This document shows, piece by piece, positions 32,991 to 40,444 of a stretch of DNA of 64,000 nucleotides (positions are counted from its first letter, which is position 1; the number at the start of each line of letters is the position of its first letter). The stretch is taken from assembly GCA_038744785.1 (NCBI GenBank), contig JBCDLX010000004.1:1-64000 (forward strand), given 5' to 3'. Source of the stretch: Ovoidimarina sp038744785. GTDB lineage: Bacteria > Pseudomonadota > Alphaproteobacteria > Rhodobacterales > Rhodobacteraceae. The notes under the pieces were generated by a model, which saw only the letters and a program-made list of their open reading frames with translations, ran no database searches and had not been told where the DNA came from. The position numbers were made by a program, and so were the translations under genes.

Positions 32991-33199
32991 TGCGAAGGGA
33001 AGCGGCGCATGCGTTGGCGGCTAGGGTTTTCTGCGACCGGGATTTGTCTGCGGCGAAGCGGGTCCACGGCCACGCCCTTGGAATGGACTGCCCGTCGGGC
33101 CCCGCTAGCAATGACACGCTCGGCATCCGGGCTTTTGTATTTCGCGCCCCCAAGGGGTACCAGATCGAAATACAATCCGTGACGCGGAAGGGCGCATGA
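32987..33199 (+). CDS. Small protein resembling a shortened VOC (glyoxalase-like) domain
   Basis: 70 residues, GTG start overlapping the hydantoinase stop and its own stop overlapping the racemase start (ATGA), so it is coupled on both sides. FCDRDLSAAKRVHGHALGMD resembles the first helix of vicinal-oxygen-chelate domains (DLxAAxxFYxxxLG), and RAPKGYQIEIQSV resembles their last strand (DPDGxxIEL). The middle of the roughly 120-residue domain is missing and the usual metal-ligand pattern is not evident. It may be a decayed gene kept for coupling or a real small protein. Confidence 0.5.
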   Translation: MMRREAAHALAARVFCDRDLSAAKRVHGHALGMDCPSGPASNDTLGIRAFVFRAPKGYQIEIQSVTRKGA

Positions 33200-33876
33200 G
33201 ATCACTGGTCGTTATCAACCCAAATTCCACGCAGGCGGTTACGGATGGTATCGACAAAGCCATTGATCCCTTGCGCGCTTATGGGGTTCCGATCCGGTGC
33301 ATAACCCTTGGCGAAGGACCGGCGGGGATTGAAAGCCAGCGACAGGCCGACCTTGTGATCGCGCCCGTGCTCGCGCTCGCGGCGGCGGAGACCGAAGCGG
33401 CGGGCTTTGTCATCGCATGTTTCGGTGATCCGGGTCTGCACGCCTTGCGCGATCAGACATCGCGCCCGGTCGTTGGCATCCAAGAGGCTTCCGTGATGAC
33501 TGCGCTCACGCTTGGACAGAGGTTTGGCGTGATCGCCATTCTGCCCGCTTCGATCCCGCGTCACTTGCGCGCGTTTGGAGCTATGGGCGTGCTGGACAGG
33601 TTGGCCGGTGACCGGTCCATCGGTCTCGGTGTGGCGGACCTTACGGATCCCGAATTATGCGCGTCGGCGATGACCGAAACTGGTCTGCGGTTGCGCGACG
33701 AGGACGGGGCCGACGTCTTAATCATGGGCTGCGCTGGTATGGCGGCCTATCGCAACCAGATTGAGGATGTGACAGGTTTGCCGGTCGTTGAACCGTCGCA
33801 AGCCGCCGTCGCTATGGCCCTGGCGCAGATCACCTTGAATCTGTCCCATTCTCTAGGGGATCGGGCTGATGCTTGA
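33196..33876 (+). CDS. Hydantoin racemase / Asp-Glu racemase family protein
   Basis: 226 residues. NPNSTQAVTDGI at the N-terminus and the two catalytic cysteines in IACFGDPGLHA and IMGCAGMA match hydantoin racemases (cofactor-independent two-base racemisation of 5-substituted hydantoins). Lies in an operon with a cyclic amidase, which supports the assignment. Overlaps the DHDPS-family gene by 8 bases. Confidence 0.88.
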   Translation: MRSLVVINPNSTQAVTDGIDKAIDPLRAYGVPIRCITLGEGPAGIESQRQADLVIAPVLALAAAETEAAGFVIACFGDPGLHALRDQTSRPVVGIQEASVMTALTLGQRFGVIAILPASIPRHLRAFGAMGVLDRLAGDRSIGLGVADLTDPELCASAMTETGLRLRDEDGADVLIMGCAGMAAYRNQIEDVTGLPVVEPSQAAVAMALAQITLNLSHSLGDRADA

Positions 33877-34786
33877 CGAAACAGCGTCCGGGGTCTTCGC
33901 CATTGCTGCGACGCCGTTTTTGCCGGATGGCGCCCTTGATTTCGACAGTATCGATCGGATGACCGACGCCTATGTCGAGCGGGGGGCGAACGGCCTGACG
34001 GTTCTTGGCATGATGGGTGAGGCCGGAAAGCTTAGCGCGGACGAAGCTGTTGCCGTCGTGCGCCGTGTTGTTTCGCGGTGTTCGGTTCCTGTGGTGGTCG
34101 GTGTCTCTGCGCCTGGCTTCGCGGCTATGACAGCCCTTGGCAAGGCTGCGATGGACGCTGGCGCATCCGGGGTCATGGTCGCCCCGCCCGTGGGATTGAA
34201 GACAGATGGTCAGATCGCGGGGTATTTTCGAAACGCCGCTGAAGCCCTTGGCGAGACACCGTTTGTTCTGCAGGATTTCCCGTTGTCGACCGGGGTTGAA
34301 ATCCCGTTCCCGGTCATTCTTCAGATCGCCCGCGATTGTCCGTCCTGCGTGATGCTGAAGCATGAAGACTGGCCAGGCCTCGAAAAGATCACTGCGCTAC
34401 GCAAGGCTTCGGACGCGGGCGCGCGCCGTTTGTCGATCCTCTGCGGAAATGGCGGAATGTACCTACTGGAAGAGCTGTTGCGCGGCGCGGACGGGGCGAT
34501 GACCGGATTTGGATACCCCGAAATGATGCGGCAGGTTATCGACGCGTACCGTGGTGCCGATATCGAGCGCGCGCGGGATATCTTTGATGCCTACATGCCG
34601 ATGATCCGGTATGAGGCGCAGCCCGGTCTGGGGTTGGCTATCCGCAAGTACTCGTTGGCGAAACAGGGCATTATTGGGCATGCCGCATTGCGCAAGCCGG
34701 GTGCGGCGCTGACCAAGGAAACCATGGCGGAAATTGACGGGCTTGCCGCCCGGCAGCAGCGGCGCCTTGCCGAGCTTGGGTTGTGA
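33869..34786 (+). CDS. Dihydrodipicolinate synthase/N-acetylneuraminate lyase family protein
   Basis: 305 residues, TIM-barrel class I aldolase. The Schiff-base lysine is present (Lys164 in CVMLKHEDWPG). The usual GTTGE motif appears as LGMMGEAGKL, and the YNxP tyrosine is replaced (VLQDFPLSTG, Gln135 at the Tyr position), so it is not a normal DapA. Likely a lyase or aldolase acting on a keto acid from the hydantoin-type pathway of this operon. Ends the operon; no terminator is obvious. Confidence 0.85.
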   Translation: MLDETASGVFAIAATPFLPDGALDFDSIDRMTDAYVERGANGLTVLGMMGEAGKLSADEAVAVVRRVVSRCSVPVVVGVSAPGFAAMTALGKAAMDAGASGVMVAPPVGLKTDGQIAGYFRNAAEALGETPFVLQDFPLSTGVEIPFPVILQIARDCPSCVMLKHEDWPGLEKITALRKASDAGARRLSILCGNGGMYLLEELLRGADGAMTGFGYPEMMRQVIDAYRGADIERARDIFDAYMPMIRYEAQPGLGLAIRKYSLAKQGIIGHAALRKPGAALTKETMAEIDGLAARQQRRLAELGL

Positions 34787-35340
34787 TATCAACGCGTGAC
34801 AAGCGGCAATTGCTGTGTTCCATACATGACAAGAACGCGGCGATGCGCTTAAGGGATTTCCGTGAAGGGGCCCAGATGCTTGGCGTACCTCCCGCCAGAT
34901 GCGGGCCTGGCCTCGCGGGGACAGGTGTCATATTGCAGTATCGGCCCGCTTGAGTTCTGCGACATGCTTGCGTAGCGTCGATGTACTGAATCGCAGGGAC
35001 GTCTCGGTTTAAGCCGGGGTGGCAGTCGAACGGGGAACGGTCGGAGCGCACGTGTCATTGGCTCATAGGTCGATGAGGTCCGTTGATCTTCTGGAGTGCT
35101 TGATTTTGCTCAGGAGATCAAAGAACGGCACATCCTCCCGGTTGGGTCGGGCAGAGCGCAAACGCCGGATTCGACTCTACGCCGCGTTCCTGCAGAAAGA
35201 AACGAAGGCCGGGTTTATGGCGGCTCGGTGTCATACTGGCGGGCGGCGCGATGTGGATTGTAACACCGTGGATCGTGGCCCAGGCCCTGGAGATGATACC
35301 CGAGATCGAAGCGCCAGGACCGGCGGGGAAGTAAAGTAGC
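34787..35340. other. Gene-poor stretch with possible coding remnants
   Basis: No convincing complete gene in these 554 bases. On the minus strand, 35008-34928 reads like a helix-turn-helix tail (SLRFSTSTLRKHVAELKRAD, then TGA), bounded upstream by an in-frame TAA. On the plus strand, about 35217-35334 reads like a membrane helix and tail (GVILAGGAMWIVTPWIVAQA ... PEIEAPGPAGK, then TAA) but has no usual start codon except an internal ATG at 35251. Both may be remnants of decayed genes. The promoter of the phosphoesterase gene should lie at the right end. Confidence 0.4.
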
Positions 35341-36114
35341 ATGCGTCTCGCGGTTATTGCGGATATTCACGGAAACTCAGCCGCGCTAGAGGCTGTGCTT
35401 GGCGACATTGCACGGATCGGTGCGGATGCGATCCTTAACTTGGGCGACTGCATTTCCGGCCCTTTGGACCCCGTGGGTACAGCGGATCGCTTGATGGATC
35501 TCGGCCTGACGACCGTATCGGGAAATCACGACCGCTGGCTATACGACCGCCCACCTGCCGAGCAACCCTTGTGGGAGCAATGGACGCTACCGCTTCTTAG
35601 CTCGCATCACTTGGACTGGGTTAAGACCTTTCCAGCGACCGCAGTCGTCGAAGATGTGTTGATGACCCATGGAACGCCTGCAAGCGATACACAGGATTGG
35701 TTGCATCGTCGGGGGGCGCACATGCGCATGCGGATGGCGTCGCTCGAGGAAATCGCACCTGAGGCCGAAGGATACGATCATCCAGTTATCCTGTCAGGCC
35801 ACACGCATTTCCCGCGGATCGTGCGGTTGCCCGATGGGCGGCTCTTGATGAACCCGGGCGCTGTTGGCTGTCCGGCCTATCTCGACGACCGGACCGATCC
35901 GCCGTTTCTGGCCGAAACCGGCGCACCTGATGCGCGCTACGGTGTGCTTGATCGGGTGAACGGTCTATGGCAGGCGTCGCTTCATGCTGTGCCGTACGAT
36001 CCGACCGAGATGATGGCTCGGGCCCATGCGATCGGGGCAGAAAGCTGGGCGCGTGCGATCGGCTCTGGCTGGGCGGACTACCGCGGCGCGGCACCTAGCG
36101 CTCCGGCGGGCTAA
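35341..36114 (+). CDS. Calcineurin-like metallophosphoesterase (YfcE/MJ0936 type)
   Basis: 257 residues with the complete metallophosphoesterase motif set: VIADIHGNSAAL (D-x-H), NLGDCISGP (GD), SGNHDRW (GNHD), LMTHGTP and LSGHTHFPRI (GHTH). Two-metal phosphodiesterase of the cytoplasm; substrate unknown. The start at 35341 begins directly with the first strand (MRLAVIADIHG). The 3' end overlaps the convergent DUF6476 gene by 20 bases. Confidence 0.88.
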   Translation: MRLAVIADIHGNSAALEAVLGDIARIGADAILNLGDCISGPLDPVGTADRLMDLGLTTVSGNHDRWLYDRPPAEQPLWEQWTLPLLSSHHLDWVKTFPATAVVEDVLMTHGTPASDTQDWLHRRGAHMRMRMASLEEIAPEAEGYDHPVILSGHTHFPRIVRLPDGRLLMNPGAVGCPAYLDDRTDPPFLAETGAPDARYGVLDRVNGLWQASLHAVPYDPTEMMARAHAIGAESWARAIGSGWADYRGAAPSAPAG

Positions 36115-36409
36115 TCTGAATCTCCTGCAAAAGGACTGTTCCGTCGGTGCTGTAGATCAGGATGCGGCTGTCGGTTGTGACAACCGCAAGCCAACCGGGA
36201 CCCTGACTGAATCCTTGGGCCTGCGTCCGATCCGGCAGGACAATCTCGGCAGGCAGGGCTGGTGCGGTCGGGGTTTGCAGCCGGATGACAAGCAAGGCGG
36301 TGATCGTTAGAACGCCGCCGATCATCGTGATAGTCAGAACTGTCACCAGCGTTTTGAGAAACCGGAGGGTGCGCGCGCCTTCCGGATCGAGTGGGGCCTC
36401 CTCGTTCAT
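36095..36409 (-). CDS. DUF6476 family membrane protein
   Basis: 104 residues from the ATG at 36409 (MNEEAPLDPEGARTLRFLK). One membrane helix (TLVTVLTITMIGGVLTITAL), then a C-terminal domain ending in WLAVVTTDSRILIYSTDG. This small family is common in Rhodobacteraceae, without known function. The upstream open frame overlaps the pseudouridine synthase gene antisense and is not used. Its start codon shares bases with that of the divergent rluA-family gene. Confidence 0.75.
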   Translation of the reverse strand: MNEEAPLDPEGARTLRFLKTLVTVLTITMIGGVLTITALLVIRLQTPTAPALPAEIVLPDRTQAQGFSQGPGWLAVVTTDSRILIYSTDGTVLLQEIQISPPER

Positions 36410-37436
36410 GCCATCCTCTATCGTAACCGTCACCATCGGCGCGAACCCGCCCAACCGGCTTGATAAGGCACTGGCCCGCGACGTTCCAGAGGCCGCGCAT
36501 CTGTCGCGGACCCGCTTGGCCCGCCTGATTAGTGAGGGCGCGGTGTCCGGCAAAAGCGGACCGGTGACTAACCCGAAGGCACGGGTGGCAGAAGGAGAGG
36601 TCTATCAGATCGCGGTTGCGCGGCCGCAAGATGTCGAAACCCGGCCCGAGGCGATCCCGCTGGACATCGTTTTCGAAGATCCGCACCTCGTGGTGGTCAA
36701 CAAGCCGGCCGGAATGGTGGTGCATCCCGCACCTGGCAGTCCGGGCGGGACACTGGTCAACGCATTGCTACATCATTTCGGCGGAGACCTGTCGGGCATT
36801 GGAGGAGAGAAACGGCCCGGGATCGTGCACCGGATCGACAAAGACACAAGCGGACTTCTTGTCGTCGCAAAGTCGGACGCGGCACATCACCGGCTCGCAC
36901 AACAGTTCGAGGCGCATTCGGTCGAGCGTAAATATGCGGCCCTGTGCTACGGGGTGCCCGACGCGGCCGATCCACGGATGCGCGGGATCAGGGGGACAAG
37001 CTTCGAGTCTGGCGCCGTCCTGAAAATCCAATCGGGTCTTGCCCGCCATCGCACCGATCGCCAGCGTCAGGCCGTGGTCTGGGACGGGGTAGGACGGCAC
37101 GCCGTCACCCGTGTCAGGGTGGAGGAACGGTTCGCAGATCAGGCCGCGCGGATCTCGTGCTGGTTGGAAACCGGGCGTACCCACCAGATCCGTGTGCATA
37201 TGGCACATATTGGTCATGGTCTGATCGGCGATCCTGTCTACGGCGGACGGCGCCGGGTTCAAGTAAGCGCTGTGGGTGCGCATGCCGCAGGCTTAGTAGC
37301 GGAATTTGGACGACAGGCGCTTCATGCCGGGGTGCTGGGATTTGAGCATCCTGTGTTTGGCGAGGCGCTTCGATTTGAATCAGTGCCACCTGCCGATTTC
37401 GCAGAACTGCACCGGGCACTGTGCGCCAATGCGTAG
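36408..37436 (+). CDS. RluA-family 23S rRNA pseudouridine synthase (RluD/RluC type)
   Basis: 342 residues from the ATG at 36408. The N-terminus has an S4-like RNA-binding segment (RLDKALARDVPEAAHLSRTR), followed by the catalytic domain with HRIDKDTSGLLVVAK (catalytic Asp144) and the RTHQIRVHMAHIGHGLIGDP motif. Converts specific uridines of large-subunit rRNA to pseudouridine. The start overlaps that of the divergent DUF6476 gene in the four bases CATG, so the ribosome sites of each gene lie inside the other. Confidence 0.9.
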   Translation: MPSSIVTVTIGANPPNRLDKALARDVPEAAHLSRTRLARLISEGAVSGKSGPVTNPKARVAEGEVYQIAVARPQDVETRPEAIPLDIVFEDPHLVVVNKPAGMVVHPAPGSPGGTLVNALLHHFGGDLSGIGGEKRPGIVHRIDKDTSGLLVVAKSDAAHHRLAQQFEAHSVERKYAALCYGVPDAADPRMRGIRGTSFESGAVLKIQSGLARHRTDRQRQAVVWDGVGRHAVTRVRVEERFADQAARISCWLETGRTHQIRVHMAHIGHGLIGDPVYGGRRRVQVSAVGAHAAGLVAEFGRQALHAGVLGFEHPVFGEALRFESVPPADFAELHRALCANA

Positions 37437-37563
37437 TAGGCCCAGCAGAGTCCTATGCTATGTTTTGTTTTGTGCACATGTCCGCGAGCGGCATGACACA
37501 AAGCCGATTTGCAGATGCCCGCACTGACCACTTGGGCTTAAGACTTGTGTGTTAGCGCACCCC

Positions 37564-37592
37564 TTGAACTGAACCGAGCAGTTCACTATCTA
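37564..37592 (+). promoter_or_regulatory. Housekeeping-type promoter for rpoH
   Basis: TTGAAC (37564-37569), 17-base spacer, TATCTA (37587-37592), ending 41 bases upstream of the rpoH start. The CTTGAA part also resembles a heat-shock -35, so autoregulation is possible. Confidence 0.5.
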
Positions 37593-37633
37593 ATGTTAAA
37601 CCTCGATACATCGAGGCGAGTTACAGGGAACGT

Positions 37634-38536
37634 ATGACGATGGCAAACTACGCGAATCTTCCCGCGCCGAGCCCCGAAGGCGGCTTGAACCGGTATCTGC
37701 AAGAGATCCGGAAGTTTCCCCTGCTCGAGCCGGAAGAGGAATACATGCTGGCCAAGCGCTGGGTCGAGGATCAAGACACAGCGGCAGCACACAAGATGGT
37801 AACATCTCACCTGCGCCTCGCGGCAAAGATCGCAATGGGGTATCGCGGCTATGGCCTGCCGCAGGCTGAGGTGATTTCCGAAGCGAATGTGGGCCTCATG
37901 CAGGCGGTAAAGCGGTTCGATCCTGAAAAGGGGTTCCGGCTGGCAACTTATGCAATGTGGTGGATCCGGGCATCGATCCAGGAATACATCCTGCGATCCT
38001 GGAGCCTCGTGAAACTTGGCACCACAAGCGCGCAGAAGAAGCTGTTTTTCAATCTGCGGAAAGCTAAGGCAAGAATTGGGGCCCTTGAAGACGGGGACCT
38101 AAGGCCCGAGCACGTCCAGAAGATCGCCACCGATCTTGGGGTGACCGAAGACGAAGTCATTTCAATGAACCGACGGTTGTCAGGGGGTGACGCATCTTTG
38201 AATGCCACGATATCGACCGACGGCGAAGGCGCTGCGCAGTGGCAGGACTGGCTTGAGGATGAAGATGCCGACCAAGCCGGCGACTACGAGGAACGTAACG
38301 AGCTGGAAACCCGGCGGGAGCTTTTGGTCGAGGCGATGGATGTCCTGAATGACCGTGAAAAGGACATTCTGGTGCAACGGCGACTGCAAGAAAATCCAGT
38401 AACGCTGGAAGATCTGTCGGGCGTCTACGATGTCAGCCGGGAACGTATCCGTCAGATCGAGGTGCGGGCGTTCGAGAAACTGCAAAAGCGGATGAAGGAA
38501 CTGGCCCGCGCCAAAGGTATACCAGTGGCTGCTTAG
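37634..38536 (+). CDS. rpoH: RNA polymerase sigma factor RpoH (sigma-32 type)
   Basis: 300 residues. Region 2 contains the RpoH box area (QKKLFFNLRKAK, with LVKLGTTSAQKKLF before it) and RLATYAMWWIRASIQEYILR; region 4 contains the helix-turn-helix VTLEDLSGVYDVSRERIRQIE. Length and motifs fit RpoH rather than RpoD. It directs transcription of heat-shock and, in this group, oxidative-stress genes. Alphaproteobacteria often have two copies; which one this is cannot be told here. ATG at 37634 follows AGGGAA; a second in-frame ATG lies at 37640. A terminator follows at 38564-38594. Confidence 0.93.
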   Translation: MTMANYANLPAPSPEGGLNRYLQEIRKFPLLEPEEEYMLAKRWVEDQDTAAAHKMVTSHLRLAAKIAMGYRGYGLPQAEVISEANVGLMQAVKRFDPEKGFRLATYAMWWIRASIQEYILRSWSLVKLGTTSAQKKLFFNLRKAKARIGALEDGDLRPEHVQKIATDLGVTEDEVISMNRRLSGGDASLNATISTDGEGAAQWQDWLEDEDADQAGDYEERNELETRRELLVEAMDVLNDREKDILVQRRLQENPVTLEDLSGVYDVSRERIRQIEVRAFEKLQKRMKELARAKGIPVAA

Positions 38537-38563
38537 GACCACTCCGGACATTCGTAGACCAAG

Positions 38564-38594
38564 TGGGGGGGGCGCGGGAAGCCCCCCTTTTTTT
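38564..38594 (+). terminator. Rho-independent terminator of rpoH
   Basis: GGGGGGC (38567-38573), 7-base loop, GCCCCCC (38581-38587), then seven T (38588-38594). Confidence 0.9.
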
Positions 38595-38947
38595 GATCCG
38601 TTTGGGCGCCGGGCGTCAATAAGCAGCGTTCCACTGCCCCCCTTTTGCGCCAAAAGAAAATGTGCCGGGTCCGGCACACTGCGGCATTGTTATCTGTGCC
38701 TGCGTCTTGTCTTCGGTACCTCGGCCCATCACCCGATTGGGGACATCTGGGCCTGCTCTTGATTGATTTCCGACATGGGACGCTGGATTGCGCCATTGGT
38801 CAATGATTGGGGCTTGAGCATCTCAGCCCCAACCACGGTATTGCGAAGCGGTTGAGGTTCACCCAGATCACGGTAAGAACCATATTGGCGCGGGGCCCAG
38901 ACCGGATACTTCTTCGCGGCGGCCACGCACAATCTGAGGAGGCAAGA
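38595..38947. other. Intergenic region with palindromes, no clear gene
   Basis: About 350 bases between the rpoH terminator and the oxidoreductase gene. It holds CTTTTG-CGC-CAAAAG (38642-38656) and an 18-base palindrome TGTGCCGG-GT-CCGGCACA (38661-38678), possible operator or hairpin sites. On the minus strand a 30-codon frame (38821 to 38729, MLKPQSLTNGAIQRPM ... MSPIG) looks peptide-like and follows a G-rich stretch, but is too short to support as a gene. Confidence 0.4.
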
Positions 38948-39946
38948 ATGACCGAACCGATCCGCTGGGGCATCCTGGGGGCGGCAAACTTCGCAAAGAA
39001 CCAAATGGCCCCCGCGATCAATGCTGCAAAAGACGCTGTGCTGTACGGGCTTGCGACAACGTCCCCCGCGAAAGCCGCGTCATTTCAGGCCATTGCACCC
39101 GGATTGCACGTCTATGACAGCTATGATGCGCTTCTGGCCGACGCAGCGATTGATGCGGTTTATGTTCCATTGCCAAACCACCTGCACATCACATGGAGCC
39201 TCAAGGCGCTTGCCGCAGGGAAACCGGTTCTGACCGAGAAACCGATCGCAATGAATGCATCAGACATTGCTCCGCTGATCGCGGCACGCGACAGTGCAGG
39301 GCTTCTGGCGGCCGAAGCCTACATGATCGTTCATCACCCGCAGTGGCAAAGGGCGAGAGCGCTCTACCGCGAAGGTGCGATCGGGACCTTGCAGCAGATC
39401 GACGGGTTTTTCAGCTACGACAACTCTGCCGATCCCAGTAACATCCGTAACACGCCCGAAACCGGGGGCGGAAGCTTGCCTGACATCGGCGTATACACAA
39501 TTGGGTCGGCCCGGTTCGTCACGGGTGCGGAACCCTCCGACGTCACTGCCGATATCGTTTGGGACAACGGCGTTGACGCCACGGCGCATGTGACAGCGGA
39601 CCTGGCAGGCGCGCGCTTTCAGGCCACAACGTCGATGCGGATGCATCCCCGCCAAGAGATGACATTTCACGGTTCGGACGGGATTTTGCGCCTGACAGCC
39701 CCGTTCAACGCAAACGTGTTTGCCGACGCAGAGCTTGAGCTTCATCGGAACGCCCCCGCAGGCGGGGCGCCGTCCGTGACGGTCGAACGTTGGACCGGTG
39801 TCAACCAATACGTCTTGCAGGTTGAAGCGTTTGGTCGATCGATCCGCGACGGGGCGGATTACCCGTGGAGCTTGGAGGCCGCGCAATGCACCCAGGCGGT
39901 CATCGATGCCGCACTTGCCAACGCCAAGGGGGGAACAACGCCCTGA
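38948..39946 (+). CDS. Gfo/Idh/MocA family oxidoreductase
   Basis: 332 residues from the ATG at 38948. N-terminal Rossmann fold with GILGAANFA, then VYVPLPNHLH and the family motif LTEKPIAMN (EKP with the catalytic Lys), and a C-terminal alpha/beta domain with GGGSLPDIGVYTI. It oxidises or reduces a sugar or polyol-type substrate with NAD(P). No neighbours that define the substrate; the gene seems to stand alone. Confidence 0.85.
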   Translation: MTEPIRWGILGAANFAKNQMAPAINAAKDAVLYGLATTSPAKAASFQAIAPGLHVYDSYDALLADAAIDAVYVPLPNHLHITWSLKALAAGKPVLTEKPIAMNASDIAPLIAARDSAGLLAAEAYMIVHHPQWQRARALYREGAIGTLQQIDGFFSYDNSADPSNIRNTPETGGGSLPDIGVYTIGSARFVTGAEPSDVTADIVWDNGVDATAHVTADLAGARFQATTSMRMHPRQEMTFHGSDGILRLTAPFNANVFADAELELHRNAPAGGAPSVTVERWTGVNQYVLQVEAFGRSIRDGADYPWSLEAAQCTQAVIDAALANAKGGTTP

Positions 39947-40011
39947 TCCTCCCCTTCACCTCAGGTGGGGTGTTGCGCTAACCTCCGTCCCAAACAGGGG
40001 ACAAAATTAAG

Positions 40012-40329
40012 ATGGCCGATCCGAACGAGTTTGATCACGTGATGCCCGATCTTGACCGGCCCGTCCGGGGCGAGCCGCCGAAGATCGCGGAAAACATGAT
40101 GCAGCGCCTGCTGATCATGATCATCATCTGGGTCATGCTCAGCCTTGCGCAATCGGTGCTGACGCTTTTGACGGCGGTGCAGTTCATCCTGACCCTGATC
40201 AACGGCAACACACCGAACGAACGCCTTGCTGATTTTGGGATCGATCTGGGCACCTGGATCGCGAAGGCCGCGCGTTACCAAACGATGGCCAGCGAAGATA
40301 AACCCTGGCCCTGGACACCGTGGGAATAG
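40012..40329 (+). CDS. DUF4389 domain membrane protein
   Basis: 105 residues. A central hydrophobic stretch (LLIMIIIWVMLSLAQSVLTL) and the family signature LADFGIDLGTWIAKAARYQT then SEDKPWPWTPWE at the C-terminus. Found near lipid- and membrane-related genes in proteobacteria; function unknown. Two strong hairpins follow. Confidence 0.8.
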   Translation: MADPNEFDHVMPDLDRPVRGEPPKIAENMMQRLLIMIIIWVMLSLAQSVLTLLTAVQFILTLINGNTPNERLADFGIDLGTWIAKAARYQTMASEDKPWPWTPWE

Positions 40330-40380
40330 CACGGGTCCCTGTCTTCTTCTTCATCCTGGCAGAAATACTCTCGGGGGAGC

Positions 40381-40440
40381 GCGAGGGGGGCACCCCCCCT
40401 CGCATGGGTCGGCGCGCGGAACGCGCGCCGAAACCCTTTT
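40381..40440. terminator. Bidirectional terminator region between convergent genes
   Basis: Two hairpins in tandem: GCGAGGGGGG / CCCCCCTCGC (40381-40390 with 40394-40403) and TCGGCGCGC / GCGCGCCGA (40409-40417 with 40423-40431), the second followed by AACCCTTTT. They separate the DUF4389 gene from the convergent oligopeptidase gene. Confidence 0.75.
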
Positions 40441-40444
40441 GGCG

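Noticed and set aside
35019..35339. 106-codon plus-strand frame before the phosphoesterase
   Set aside because: C-terminal half is Arg/Asp/Gly-rich, as expected for an out-of-frame reading; no motif or ribosome site.
38729..38821. 30-codon peptide-like frame on the minus strand after rpoH
   Set aside because: Too short, not clearly GC3-biased and without context; left as a remark in the gap entry.
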